Assembly (NCBI GenBank): GCA_016788865.1
Contig: JAEUSB010000004.1
Location: 1-64,000, forward strand
Direction: 5' to 3'
DNA: 64,000 nt
Source of the DNA: Leptospirales bacterium
GTDB taxonomy: Bacteria > Spirochaetota > Leptospiria > Leptospirales > Leptonemataceae
Shown here: piece after piece, positions 36,789 through 46,103 of the stretch
Layout: each line of letters begins with the position of its first letter
Numbering within the stretch: position 1 is the first letter of the stretch
Translations under genes and position numbers: made by a program
The notes under the pieces: model-generated
The model's database searches: none
Told to the model about the DNA's origin: nothing
The model's input: only the letters and a program-made list of their open reading frames with translations

Positions 36789-39700
36789 TTACCTGTCGTA
36801 GTTTAGCGCAGGCGAAAGCCACTTTTCAACTTCCGGAACCAGCATCCCTTTGCGACGCGCATAGTCTTCGACTTGCTCGGAAGTAATTTTGCCCAGATTG
36901 AAATACTCGGCATCGGGATGCGCAAAATACAATCCGCACACCGAGGCCGCCGGAGTCATCGCAAGGCTTTCTGTCAAACTCACGCCCGTGTGCTCCGTTG
37001 CGCGCAGTAGCTTAAATAGAGCTTCTTTCTCTGTGTGGTCTGGTTGCGAAGGATATCCTGGAGCTGGCCTGATTCCTGCGTAACTTTCCCGGATCAGATC
37101 TTCGTTGGCCAGTGATTCATCCGGAGCGTACCCCCAGAGCTCTTTTCTTACAAGTTGATGTAGTCGCTCAGCGAATGCTTCTGCCAGGCGATCTGCAAGC
37201 GCCTTCACCAGAATCGAGTTGTAATCGTCATGCTTTGTTTCGTACGATTTTGCAAGTTCGCTCACGCCCTGACCGGCTGTAACAACAAACGCGCCAATGT
37301 AATCGGGTGTGCCTTTTGGAGCTACATTATCCGACAGGCAACGATTTGGCTCACCGGAACGCTTCTCAGTTTGCTGACGCAATCCGTGAAAGACAGCGAT
37401 AGGAGTTCCGCGAGATTCATCCGCATAGACTTCCACATCGTCACCGACACGATTGGCCGGCCAGAACTGCGCAACGCCATTGGCCTTGATCAGCTTGCGC
37501 GTAATAATTTCATCCAGGAGCCGGTTTGCATCATCGAAGAGCTTCTTTGCTTCCTTTCCAATCCGTTCATCATCGAAAATGGACGGATACTTCCCTGGAA
37601 GCTCCCAGGCCTGAAAGAACGGAGTCCAATCAATGTATTTGCGTAGCTCTTCCAGCGGGTAGTTCTTGAATTCCTGGACTCCAGCCCGCTTAGGCACCAC
37701 AACCGGTTTCGAGAAGTCCAGCCTGGTTGCGTTCGCGCGCGCATCGGCAAGGCTCAAATACTTCTTTTGATCCTGGCGATTTGCGAAATCGTCCCGGAGC
37801 TTCGTGTACTCAGCGAGTATTGACTCTGCAAATTCTTGCTTCTGCTCAGGAGTAATGAGCTGATTTACAACAGGTACGCTCCGCGACGCATCCAGGACGT
37901 GGATGACCGGAGAGGTATACTGCGGCGCAATCTTGACAGCGGTATGAATCTTGGAAGTGGTCGCCCCACCAATCAGCAGCGGCTGCTTCATTCCACGACG
38001 TTGCATTTCGCGAGCTACTTCGACCATTTCATCCAGCGAAGGCGTTATCAGCCCAGAAAGGCCAATCACGTCTGCCCCAATCTTAGTAGCCTCGTCCAGA
38101 ATCTTGTCGCGCGGCACCATGACTCCCAGGTCAACAACGTCGAAGTTGTTACAGGCAAGCACCACACCGACAATATTCTTGCCAATATCGTGAACATCGC
38201 CCTTGACCGTGGCCATGAGGACTTTCGCTTGAGAGCGAGACTCCCCACTCAACGCCTTCTCTTTCTCCATGAACGGAAGTAGGTACGCGACCGATTTTTT
38301 CATCACGCGCGCGCTTTTTACAACTTGCGGAAGAAACATTTTCCCCGCTCCAAATAGGTCGCCCACAACAGACATCCCGGCCATCAGCGGACCTTCGATC
38401 ACGTGCAAAGGTCGTTCATAATTTCCGCGGGCCTCTTCTGTGTCCTGATCCACAAAGTCCATGATCCCGTTGACGAGTGCGTGCTTGAGCCGCTCTTCTA
38501 CCGAGCCATTGCGCCACTCGTCCGTTTTAACCGGGCCTGCGCCTTCTTTGCCCTTCACGGAGTCGGCAATCTCTAGAAGCCGTTCAGTTGCATCCGGCCT
38601 GCGATTCAAGAGCACATCTTCGACACGCTCCAGAAGTTCCGCTGGAATCTGTTCGTATACTCCGAGCATTCCTGCGTTTACAATCCCCATGTCCAGGCCC
38701 GCTTTAACAGCGTGATACAGGAACGCTGTATGCATTGCTTCGCGCACTGGATTGTTTCCACGAAATGAAAACGAAATGTTGCTAATGCCGCCGCTTACAC
38801 GCGCATGCGGAAGGTTCTTCTTAATCCATTCTGTCGCCTTGATAAAATCGACTGCATAGTTGTTGTGCTCTGCAAGGCCTGTGGCCACGGTCAGAACGTT
38901 TGGATCAAAGATGATGTCCTCAGCCGGGAACCCATTGCTGACAAGCAAGTCGTATGCTCGCTTACAAATCTCGATGCGCCGCTCATAGCTGTCGGCCTGG
39001 CCCACTTCATCAAAAGCCATTACGACGGCAGCCGCTCCAAAGGAGCGAATCACGCGCGCGCGTTCCAGGAAAGCCGCCTCACCCTCTTTTAACGAAATCG
39101 AGTTAACAACGCTCTTTCCCTGCAGGCACTTCAATCCCGCTTCAAGCACAGTCCACTTGGACGAGTCCACCATGACCGGCACTTTCGCAATATCGGGTTC
39201 TGCAGCTATGAGATTCAAAAACTTGGTCATCGCAGCTTCCGAATCGAGCATCCCTTCATCCATGTTCACGTCGATGATCTGCGCCCCATTCTCGACTTGC
39301 TGGCGGGCGACGGAAAGGGCTTCGTCAAACTTGCTCTCAAGAATCAACTTCGCAAACTTTGGAGAGCCCGTAACGTTGGTTCGCTCGCCAATATTGATGA
39401 AGTTCATGTTTTCCCGCACCCGGAGCGGCTCCAGGCCAGACAAAACAAACGACGTATCTTTCCCCGCAGGCTTCCGTGGTGGATGCCTCAGGGCAGCCTC
39501 AGCCATAGCTTTCACGTGCGCAGGAGAAGTCCCACAGCAACCACCGATGATGTTGATTAGCCCCTCGGAGGCGTACGCATCGATCTGGGCAGCCATGTAT
39601 TCCGGGCTCTCATCGTAGCCACCAAACGCATTTGGCAGCCCCGCATTTGGATAAAGACTCACCGGAACCGTCGCGACCCTTGATAGTTCTGAGAGGAATG

Positions 39701-40469
39701 GTCTCATCTGCGCCGATCCCAGCGCGCAGTTCAAACCCACTGCCATCAAGTTCCTTGCATGCGAAATCGAAATCCAGAACGCCTCAGTCGTCTGACCGCT
39801 TAACGTCCTCCCGGACATATCTACGATGGTTCCGGACAAAATCACAGGCAATTCATTGCCGGACTCTTTAGCGTACTGATCCAGAGCAAAGAGTGCCGCC
39901 TTGCAATTCAGAGTGTCAAAGATTGTTTCGACGAGGAACAAATCCGCTCCTCCGTCTACCAGCCCTCGAATCTGCTCCAGATAGGCCGTAACCACTTCGT
40001 CGAACGTAACCGCACGAAAACCAGGATCGTTCACATCCGGAGACAGAGAGAGCGAACGATTCAGTGGACCAATCGCACCCGCAACAAAACGGGGCTTATC
40101 TGGTGTTTTCGCCGTGTATTCGTCTGCAGCTTTCCGGGCCAGCTTAGTGCCCTCTTTGCTGAGTTCGTAGGCCAGATGCGACAATTCGTAGTCAGCCTGA
40201 GCGATGGATGTTGAGGAGAACGTGTTGGTCTCAATGATATCTGATCCGGCTTCCAGATACTCTTTGTGAATATTGTAAATCACATCCGGACGCGTGAGAA
40301 CCAGAATATCAGAATTGCCTTTGAGCTCCTTCTTGTGATCTTTAAAGCGCTCGCTGGTGTAGTCCGAGGCCTGCAGCTTGTAACGCTGGATCATCGTACC
40401 CATGGCTCCATCCAGAACCAGGATTCGCTCAGTCAGCAGCTTCTTTAAAGTCTCAGCTCTCGAATTCAT
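36789..40469 (-). CDS. metH: Cobalamin-dependent methionine synthase
   Basis: 1226 residues, full length (E. coli enzyme about 1227). Domains in order: homocysteine-binding barrel with zinc cysteines in [11 protein letters not shown] (about 310), folate barrel ([14 protein letters not shown]), cobalamin cap and B12 domain with the DxHxxG ligand in [13 protein letters not shown], and the reactivation domain with [12 protein letters not shown]. Transfers methyl from methyl-H4folate to homocysteine. Lies downstream of ahcY and the SahR-like gene on the same strand; a stem-loop separates it from ahcY. Confidence 0.98.
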   Translation of the reverse strand: MNSRAETLKKLLTERILVLDGAMGTMIQRYKLQASDYTSERFKDHKKELKGNSDILVLTRPDVIYNIHKEYLEAGSDIIETNTFSSTSIAQADYELSHLAYELSKEGTKLARKAADEYTAKTPDKPRFVAGAIGPLNRSLSLSPDVNDPGFRAVTFDEVVTAYLEQIRGLVDGGADLFLVETIFDTLNCKAALFALDQYAKESGNELPVILSGTIVDMSGRTLSGQTTEAFWISISHARNLMAVGLNCALGSAQMRPFLSELSRVATVPVSLYPNAGLPNAFGGYDESPEYMAAQIDAYASEGLINIIGGCCGTSPAHVKAMAEAALRHPPRKPAGKDTSFVLSGLEPLRVRENMNFINIGERTNVTGSPKFAKLILESKFDEALSVARQQVENGAQIIDVNMDEGMLDSEAAMTKFLNLIAAEPDIAKVPVMVDSSKWTVLEAGLKCLQGKSVVNSISLKEGEAAFLERARVIRSFGAAAVVMAFDEVGQADSYERRIEICKRAYDLLVSNGFPAEDIIFDPNVLTVATGLAEHNNYAVDFIKATEWIKKNLPHARVSGGISNISFSFRGNNPVREAMHTAFLYHAVKAGLDMGIVNAGMLGVYEQIPAELLERVEDVLLNRRPDATERLLEIADSVKGKEGAGPVKTDEWRNGSVEERLKHALVNGIMDFVDQDTEEARGNYERPLHVIEGPLMAGMSVVGDLFGAGKMFLPQVVKSARVMKKSVAYLLPFMEKEKALSGESRSQAKVLMATVKGDVHDIGKNIVGVVLACNNFDVVDLGVMVPRDKILDEATKIGADVIGLSGLITPSLDEMVEVAREMQRRGMKQPLLIGGATTSKIHTAVKIAPQYTSPVIHVLDASRSVPVVNQLITPEQKQEFAESILAEYTKLRDDFANRQDQKKYLSLADARANATRLDFSKPVVVPKRAGVQEFKNYPLEELRKYIDWTPFFQAWELPGKYPSIFDDERIGKEAKKLFDDANRLLDEIITRKLIKANGVAQFWPANRVGDDVEVYADESRGTPIAVFHGLRQQTEKRSGEPNRCLSDNVAPKGTPDYIGAFVVTAGQGVSELAKSYETKHDDYNSILVKALADRLAEAFAERLHQLVRKELWGYAPDESLANEDLIRESYAGIRPAPGYPSQPDHTEKEALFKLLRATEHTGVSLTESLAMTPAASVCGLYFAHPDAEYFNLGKITSEQVEDYARRKGMLVPEVEKWLSPALNYDR

Positions 40470-40502
40470 CTCAATCTCTCAAATAATAATGTATAATGAC
40501 GG

Positions 40503-40528
40503 ACTCTTCCGGGTCTCCCCGGAAGAGT
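40503..40528. terminator. Stem-loop between ahcY and metH
   Basis: ACTCTTCCGGG-TCTC-CCCGGAAGAGT, an 11-bp perfect stem with a 4-base loop. On the minus (transcribed) strand no U-run follows, so it more likely tunes ahcY versus metH mRNA levels than fully terminates. Confidence 0.6.
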
Positions 40529-40537
40529 TTCTCTTTC

Positions 40538-41845
40538 TTAGTAACGGTAATGCTCTGGCTTGTATGGGCCATCCACATTGAGATCCAGGTATTTCGCCTG
40601 ATCCGGAGTAAGTCTGGTCAGCTTCGCACCAATCTTTTCCAGATGGAGGAAAGCAACCTTCTCATCCAAATGCTTTGGAAGACGATATACACCGATTTCG
40701 TATTTGTTTGTGAACAAATCGATTTGTGCTAGCACCTGGTTTGTGAAACTGTTAGACATCACAAAACTTGGGTGACCGGTTGCGCAACCCAGGTTAACGA
40801 GACGGCCATCGGCCAGAAGCAGAATGCTCTTGCCGGATGGGAACGTGTACTTGTCAACCTGCGGCTTGATTTCGACTTTCTTGATCCCTGGATAAGCCTT
40901 CAATTGAGCGACCTGGATTTCGACATCGAAATGGCCAATGTTACAAACAATGGATCCATCGCGCATTTTTGCGAGGTGATCGATTGTGATGATGTCTTTG
41001 TTTCCTGTTGTGGTTACAAAAATATCAGCGCGATCAGCCCATGCGTCCATGGTATCAACTTGATAGCCTTCCATTGCCGCTTGAAGCGCACAAATTGGAT
41101 CGATTTCCGTGATAATCACGCGGCAACCAAACGCACGTAGACTCTGCGCAGAACCCTTACCCACATCGCCATATCCAGCAACAACAGCTACTTTACCAGC
41201 AAGCATGATGTCTGTTGCGCGTTTGATACCATCAGCAAGCGATTCGCGGCAACCATACAGGTTGTCGAATTTGCTCTTGGTAACGGAATCGTTTACGTTG
41301 ATCGCTGGAATCATTAGATTCCCTTGCTCGAATTCTTTGACGAGTTTGTGAACGCCTGTAGTGGTCTCTTCAGAAACACCGCGAATATTCTTCAGCAATG
41401 CTGGATGCTTTTCGTGGATCCACCAGGTCAGATCTCCACCATCGTCCAGAATCATGTTTGGACCACCGTCGAATTTGAGGGTCTCGTCAATACACCACCA
41501 GTATTCTTCTTCTGTCATACCTTTCCAGGCAAATACGGGAATTCCGGCTTCTGCAATTGCAGCGGCTGCATGATCCTGCGTGCTGTAGATGTTACAGCTA
41601 GACCAGCGAATCTCCGCCCCCAATTCCTTGAGAGTTTCGATCAGAACGGCAGTCTGAATCGTCATGTGAAGCGATCCGCAGATCTTTGCGCCTTTCAGTG
41701 GCTTCTTTGTCCCGTACTCGCGGCGAAGCGCCATGAGTCCTGGCATTTCTTGTTCAGCCAGAATGATCTCTTCCCTGCCCCAGCGTGCAAGGGAGATATC
41801 CTTGACTTTGTAATCCTGTCCTTTTTGTGTTTCAAGCGTTGGCAT
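40538..41845 (-). CDS. ahcY: Adenosylhomocysteinase
   Basis: 435 residues. [17 protein letters not shown], the NAD-binding [18 protein letters not shown] and the C-terminal [18 protein letters not shown] are diagnostic. Hydrolyses S-adenosylhomocysteine to adenosine and homocysteine, feeding MetH downstream. Its start overlaps the end of the SahR-like regulator by 14 bases, so expression is coupled. Confidence 0.98.
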   Translation of the reverse strand: MPTLETQKGQDYKVKDISLARWGREEIILAEQEMPGLMALRREYGTKKPLKGAKICGSLHMTIQTAVLIETLKELGAEIRWSSCNIYSTQDHAAAAIAEAGIPVFAWKGMTEEEYWWCIDETLKFDGGPNMILDDGGDLTWWIHEKHPALLKNIRGVSEETTTGVHKLVKEFEQGNLMIPAINVNDSVTKSKFDNLYGCRESLADGIKRATDIMLAGKVAVVAGYGDVGKGSAQSLRAFGCRVIITEIDPICALQAAMEGYQVDTMDAWADRADIFVTTTGNKDIITIDHLAKMRDGSIVCNIGHFDVEIQVAQLKAYPGIKKVEIKPQVDKYTFPSGKSILLLADGRLVNLGCATGHPSFVMSNSFTNQVLAQIDLFTNKYEIGVYRLPKHLDEKVAFLHLEKIGAKLTRLTPDQAKYLDLNVDGPYKPEHYRY

Positions 41846-42791
41846 TTAAACCTCCTGTGGTTTGCTTTGTTGCTCTATAAATAAGACATGTGAGCTTGCC
41901 GTCACCCTGACCGGCGCGCTTCTCCTGGATTGAAAATCCGGCATCCTGAATCATCGCTTCTAAACGATCGCCTGAAAATCCTGGCCAGAAATCAGCAAAT
42001 TCACGTTGCATAGCCTCTTCATCGTGTTCCTTTAGATCAACGACAACTAACGTTCCCTTCTTCCGTAGGACGCGATTGGCCTCCTTGAGACCGGAGGAAG
42101 GATCTGGCAAATGATGAAGAACCATGGACGCCACAACCGCATCTGCGCCCTCATCAGGCAGTGGAAGGTGCTCAATCTCACCCAGGCGAAACTCGCCCTG
42201 TGGACAGGCGCTGCGAGCAAGCTCCAGGACCCTTGGGCTCTGATCCACGCCGATCGCCTTTCCGGCAAGCCTGGCAATCATGACGGACAATTCGCCCGTT
42301 CCGCAGCCTAGATCGACTACCGTCCCAGGTTTGGCGCCAAGCTCGTTTATGATTTCTCTTCTATAATAAGACGAATCTACGAAAGTCTGTTGCATACGGT
42401 CATGCTCGCGGCCCATCCGCTGGAAGTGGTCCACGCTCATTTGCTTTCTGAGCTCGAGTATCTCTGTTAGCTTGCTTCGATCCCGAACAATACCTCGATA
42501 CAATCCATTGTTTGATTCCGTAATCTGTGTTAAGGCATCGAGCAATTCGCGAATCAAAGGTTCTACCCGCGATTGGCCAGCCAGCCCGTAATAGACACGA
42601 TTGCCCAACCTATGGCTTTCCAGGAGGCCCGCATCAGCCAGAATCTTTAAGTGTCGCGAAATACGACTCTGGCCCATCCCGAGTATCTCAAGGATTTCCC
42701 CGACCGCCAGGGGCTCAGAACCCAGCACGGAAAGAATGCGAAGGCGGGTCTCATCCGCAGCGGCTCGCAGCGATTTCAGAATGTCTGCCAT
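41832..42791 (-). CDS. sahR: ArsR-methyltransferase fusion regulator, SahR-like
   Basis: 319 residues. The N-terminal winged helix is ArsR type ([39 protein letters not shown]) and the C-terminal half is a SAM-methyltransferase fold ([28 protein letters not shown]). This fusion next to ahcY matches SahR, known in Proteobacteria as an SAH-responsive repressor of the methionine cycle. First gene of the sahR-ahcY-metH unit, with a perfect palindrome over its promoter, consistent with autorepression. Ligand is inferred from the family. Confidence 0.8.
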   Translation of the reverse strand: MADILKSLRAAADETRLRILSVLGSEPLAVGEILEILGMGQSRISRHLKILADAGLLESHRLGNRVYYGLAGQSRVEPLIRELLDALTQITESNNGLYRGIVRDRSKLTEILELRKQMSVDHFQRMGREHDRMQQTFVDSSYYRREIINELGAKPGTVVDLGCGTGELSVMIARLAGKAIGVDQSPRVLELARSACPQGEFRLGEIEHLPLPDEGADAVVASMVLHHLPDPSSGLKEANRVLRKKGTLVVVDLKEHDEEAMQREFADFWPGFSGDRLEAMIQDAGFSIQEKRAGQGDGKLTCLIYRATKQTTGGLNANA

Positions 42792-42798
42792 GGTCAGA

Positions 42799-42818
42799 AT
42801 ATCAAGATATCTTGATAT
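42799..42818. promoter_or_regulatory. SahR-type operator, perfect 20-bp palindrome
   Basis: ATATCAAGATATCTTGATAT is fully symmetric and lies 7 bases before the sahR start codon. It covers the proposed -10 hexamer, which suits repression. Confidence 0.8.
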
Positions 42819-42832
42819 AGGTATGCTGACAA
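42804..42832 (-). promoter_or_regulatory. Predicted sahR-ahcY-metH promoter
   Basis: On the minus strand: TTGTCA (5 of 6 to consensus), 17 bases, TATCTT (4 of 6). The expected start is only about 6 bases before the ATG, so the transcript would be almost leaderless. Confidence 0.5.
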
Positions 42833-43002
42833 GCCTAAAATTTTTAAGGCCAAGCGGCCGAGAGCCCCATTTCTCCCCACAATATCATGCCACACAAGTG
42901 GGACATGCCCAACTTGACTTTTGGAAAGAACCCGCTAAGGTCGCCACCGCAAATGACCACTGGCCTCCCATTGCCAAATCCCTCTGCCCGCCTCCAGAAT
43001 AG

Positions 43003-43022
43003 GAAACCACCCACGGGGGTGG
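43003..43022 (-). terminator. Possible terminator after SRPBCC gene
   Basis: Minus strand: CCACCC-CCGT-GGGTGG followed by TTTCC. A 6-bp stem with a weak U-tract, 21 bases after the stop. The rest of the 225-base gap to the sahR operator holds no convincing gene. Confidence 0.4.
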
Positions 43023-43043
43023 GCGAGGCATGCCCGCGAAAAG

Positions 43044-43433
43044 TCAGGAAAGGTAATTTTTGATTTTCTGCCAGTAATCTCGACGCCAGGCGGCTTCCAC
43101 ATCCGGGATTAGTGCCTTTGGAACACCGCGATGGGTCAGAATGAGCTCGGTGCCGCCATCCTTTGTTGCCTGAAGCGTAAACGCGGCCATTGAGAAAATG
43201 CCGGCAGGGAAATCCGACCGCCGCCATGCTTGAACAATTCGCTTCCCCGGCGCAAGATCGACTATGACCCCTGTAATCTTACCGGCAAAGACCTCGAAAC
43301 GCTCACCGATCGCTTTCCCAATGGTAGCCTTCGCCCCAATACATTCCTGGTGCAATTTTGAATCCGCCAGAACCTGATACACTTCGTCCGGGGACGCTTT
43401 GAACTTCACCTTGTGCTTAATAGTCTTACACAT
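43044..43433 (-). CDS. SRPBCC/AHSA1-domain protein
   Basis: 129 residues, a single START-like/Aha1 C-terminal fold: KHKVKFKASPDEVYQVLADSKLH at the N-terminus, APGKRIVQAWR in the middle, ILTHRGVPKALIPDVEAAWRRDYW at the end. Such domains bind hydrophobic ligands; specific role unknown. ATG at 43433 preceded by GAGGGA. Lies 47 bases after the GAF-SpoIIE gene. Confidence 0.75.
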   Translation of the reverse strand: MCKTIKHKVKFKASPDEVYQVLADSKLHQECIGAKATIGKAIGERFEVFAGKITGVIVDLAPGKRIVQAWRRSDFPAGIFSMAAFTLQATKDGGTELILTHRGVPKALIPDVEAAWRRDYWQKIKNYLS

Positions 43434-43480
43434 CAAGAATTCCCTCGCGATGGGGCTGCGGCAAGATCAACGAGCGCGCG

Positions 43481-45241
43481 TTAGAGACGGATCGCCATGA
43501 TTGTCGTGTCATCTGCAGGCTCTTGAGGTCCGCGAAACTCGTCCAGGCTTTCAAATACCCGTGCAATGAAATCCTGAGGCCCGAGCGCATTTGAACGCTC
43601 GACAAGCTCAAAGAGGCGCTCTTCGCCAAATTCTTCCAGAGCAGGATTGTTTGCTTCTGTGATTCCATCCGTATACAAAATCAGGAGATCGTCTTTCTCA
43701 AAATCGACTACGTTTTCAATGTACTCAGCGTCTTCAAATATCCCAAGGGGAGTCCCGCGAGCCCGAAGTTTTTCCAGGCGGTTTTGACGTGTGCGGTATA
43801 ATATCTGATTGTTGTGGCCCGCTGAGGCAATACGCATTCTCTTACGATCAGTCTCGATCTGCACAAGCATTGTAGTAACAAATATTCCGGTCCGCGATTT
43901 GCGAAAGATTTCCTGGTTAACACGCGACAGTGTAGTCACAGGATCCAGATTTCTTGGAATATGCGACGCCAGCAAAGTCTTGGAATACTCCATGAACAAT
44001 GCCGCGGGCACTCCCTTCCCGGCTACGTCAGCAATCAGAACGGATATCCTGTTCTCTGAATGAAAAATCAGATCGTAGAAATCCCCTCCAACGTCCCGAC
44101 ATGCCTCGTAACGATAGGCGATTTGCAATCCGGCCAATCGGGCCGGTATTTCCGGCAAAGAGTTGATTTGGATTTGCGCTGCGGTCTCAAGGTCTTTCTT
44201 GTATTGACCCAGTTCCAGCTCCTTCTGCTTCGCCTCAATGCGAGACAGGCCATCCGCCAGTTGCGTGGCCACAGTCGAAAGAACTTGCAATTCAAACAAA
44301 TCAAAAGGCTCTGTGTTTCGTTTGTCCGCAGCATTTATGATTCCAACAACTTTCCCTTCGCGTACAATCGGGACGCAAATGAATGACTTCGTCTTGTATC
44401 GACCAACGCGATCGGAGAGTATTTTCAGATCCTTCTCCACATCCCGCACAAGCAAAGGGTCTCCGGTCTTGAATACGATTCCTGCAATACCCTCATCCGG
44501 ATCGATCCGGTAGTCGTGATCCTCAAGGCTAAAACCGCGAAGGCGCACCAGCTTGAGCCTGTCCGCACCTTCTCCCTCGGTCTTGAGCAAAACCGAAACC
44601 CGCTCCACATCCAACACGTTCTGGATGGCTTCGAGGATTGTATCCAGTAGATCTTCCCTGTTGTTCTGAAATCCAATCTTCTGTGAAATTTCATACAGGC
44701 AGTTCAGCTCGTCGGCTCGATTCTTTAAATCCTCGTACAGCTTTCGATTGTGAATAGCGATCGCAGCCATGTCCGATAGATAGCTCAGCAGGTTGACATC
44801 GTGTTTTTCAAACTGCCTGCCGTCCGTCGTGTTCACAACTTCCAACACCCCGATCAAGCCTCCGCGAGCGATCATGGGTATCGCAAGGAGATTCCTGGTT
44901 TCAAACTGGGTCTCCGCATCAAAGCTGCGCATCACCCTGGAATCATTGGCTGCGTCATTGACTATGATCGGCTCGCGGCCCTCGGCACAGAGCCCGGCAA
45001 TCCCTTTTCCTTTGGGAATGCGTCTGTTAGCCAGGACCCCACCGCGCGGGCCGCGGACAATATCAAACACCAGGTCTTCTGACTCTTCATCGTAAAGAAG
45101 CAAAGAAGAGGCCTCGGTGTTCAGCAAATACCGAGCCGTTTCCATTATCATTTGCAATAAACCCGACAAATCCTGCTCGGAGTTTATACGCGTAGTAATA
45201 TCATTGATAGTACTGAGGGTTAGGGTCCGTTTTGCGGTCAT
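43481..45241 (-). CDS. Cytoplasmic GAF-GAF-SpoIIE phosphatase
   Basis: 586 residues. Two GAF domains (about 10-155 and 175-325; e.g. RNLLAIPMIARGGLIGVLEVVN and SFICVPIVREGKVVGIINAAD), a short helical linker and a SpoIIE PP2C domain with VGGDFYDLIF, LIADVAGKGVPAALFM and LYTDGITEANN supplying the metal aspartates. A soluble sensor phosphatase for partner switching. The start is 1 base after the metF stop, so the two are co-translated; a link to one-carbon metabolism is not known. Confidence 0.85.
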   Translation of the reverse strand: MTAKRTLTLSTINDITTRINSEQDLSGLLQMIMETARYLLNTEASSLLLYDEESEDLVFDIVRGPRGGVLANRRIPKGKGIAGLCAEGREPIIVNDAANDSRVMRSFDAETQFETRNLLAIPMIARGGLIGVLEVVNTTDGRQFEKHDVNLLSYLSDMAAIAIHNRKLYEDLKNRADELNCLYEISQKIGFQNNREDLLDTILEAIQNVLDVERVSVLLKTEGEGADRLKLVRLRGFSLEDHDYRIDPDEGIAGIVFKTGDPLLVRDVEKDLKILSDRVGRYKTKSFICVPIVREGKVVGIINAADKRNTEPFDLFELQVLSTVATQLADGLSRIEAKQKELELGQYKKDLETAAQIQINSLPEIPARLAGLQIAYRYEACRDVGGDFYDLIFHSENRISVLIADVAGKGVPAALFMEYSKTLLASHIPRNLDPVTTLSRVNQEIFRKSRTGIFVTTMLVQIETDRKRMRIASAGHNNQILYRTRQNRLEKLRARGTPLGIFEDAEYIENVVDFEKDDLLILYTDGITEANNPALEEFGEERLFELVERSNALGPQDFIARVFESLDEFRGPQEPADDTTIMAIRL

Positions 45242-45242
45242 T

Positions 45243-46103
45243 TTAGCCACGCAATCGAGCCAGGATCTGCATCGTGGCATGCGATTGATTTAGAGTGTAA
45301 AAATGAATCCCGGGCGCTCCACCGGCAAGCAGTTCCCGACACTGTTTTTCCGTAAACGCCAGACTAACCTCAAGGAGCTTGTCGCGGTCCTCGCCGCAGG
45401 CAGCAATGGCATCAAGGAGGGATTTAGGTATCTCACAACCAGCCATCTTCGTAAATCGCTCCACCTGCTGAAAAGCGGTGATCGGCATGATACCGGGAAT
45501 CACAGGCACAGGAACGCCGGCCCTGCGAACGAACTCAAAATATTTCTGATTCTCAAAGAACATCTGCGTTACCAGGAAATCCGCACCGCATTTCACTTTT
45601 TCACGCACATACCCAAGATCGGCCTCTTGGGAGACGGCCTCGGGGTGGATTTCCGGGTAGGCCGCTCCGCCCAGACAGAAAGGAAATCCAGACTTCTTGA
45701 TGAAGTCGATCATCTCGCTACCGTGCGCTAGCCCGTCCGCGGCTGGCGTAAAGTGCGTTTCCCCCTTTGGTGGATCACCTCGCAGGGCCATTATATTACG
45801 AATCCCGGCCCGATTCAATTCTTCCAGGTACTGTTTGATTTCAGATCGCGACGATCCTACACACGTGAAGTGCGCCATTGCTGGAATCGCATGCTTCTGC
45901 TGGATACTTTCAACCCACTCACGTGTCTTAGCCCGAGTAGAACCTCCGGCACCGTATGTGACGGAAACAAAATCCGGCTTCAGTCCGGCAAGTTCGTCGA
46001 TGGCCGAATACAACCTTTCTTCCCCTTCAGGATTCTTCGGAGGAAAAAATTCAAACGAAAAGAGCGGCCTGCGCTCTTTGAGCATTTCAGAAATTAGTTT
46101 CAT
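45243..46103 (-). CDS. metF: Methylenetetrahydrofolate reductase
   Basis: 286 residues. FSFEFFPPKNPEGEE, FVSVTYGAGGSTR, the NIMALRGDPPKGE loop and the FAD-contacting GADFLVTQMFFE are diagnostic. Reduces methylene-H4folate to methyl-H4folate, the MetH substrate. Its ATG overlaps the stop of the tail-fibre-like gene (4 bases) and a phosphatase follows after 1 base. metH lies 5 kb away in another unit with its own operator. Confidence 0.97.
   Translation of the reverse strand: MKLISEMLKERRPLFSFEFFPPKNPEGEERLYSAIDELAGLKPDFVSVTYGAGGSTRAKTREWVESIQQKHAIPAMAHFTCVGSSRSEIKQYLEELNRAGIRNIMALRGDPPKGETHFTPAADGLAHGSEMIDFIKKSGFPFCLGGAAYPEIHPEAVSQEADLGYVREKVKCGADFLVTQMFFENQKYFEFVRRAGVPVPVIPGIMPITAFQQVERFTKMAGCEIPKSLLDAIAACGEDRDKLLEVSLAFTEKQCRELLAGGAPGIHFYTLNQSHATMQILARLRG

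Noticed and set aside
40470-42850. SAM or SAH riboswitch at the ahcY-metH genes
   Set aside because: No leader long enough: genes overlap or are 68 bases apart, and the first gene appears nearly leaderless with a protein operator.
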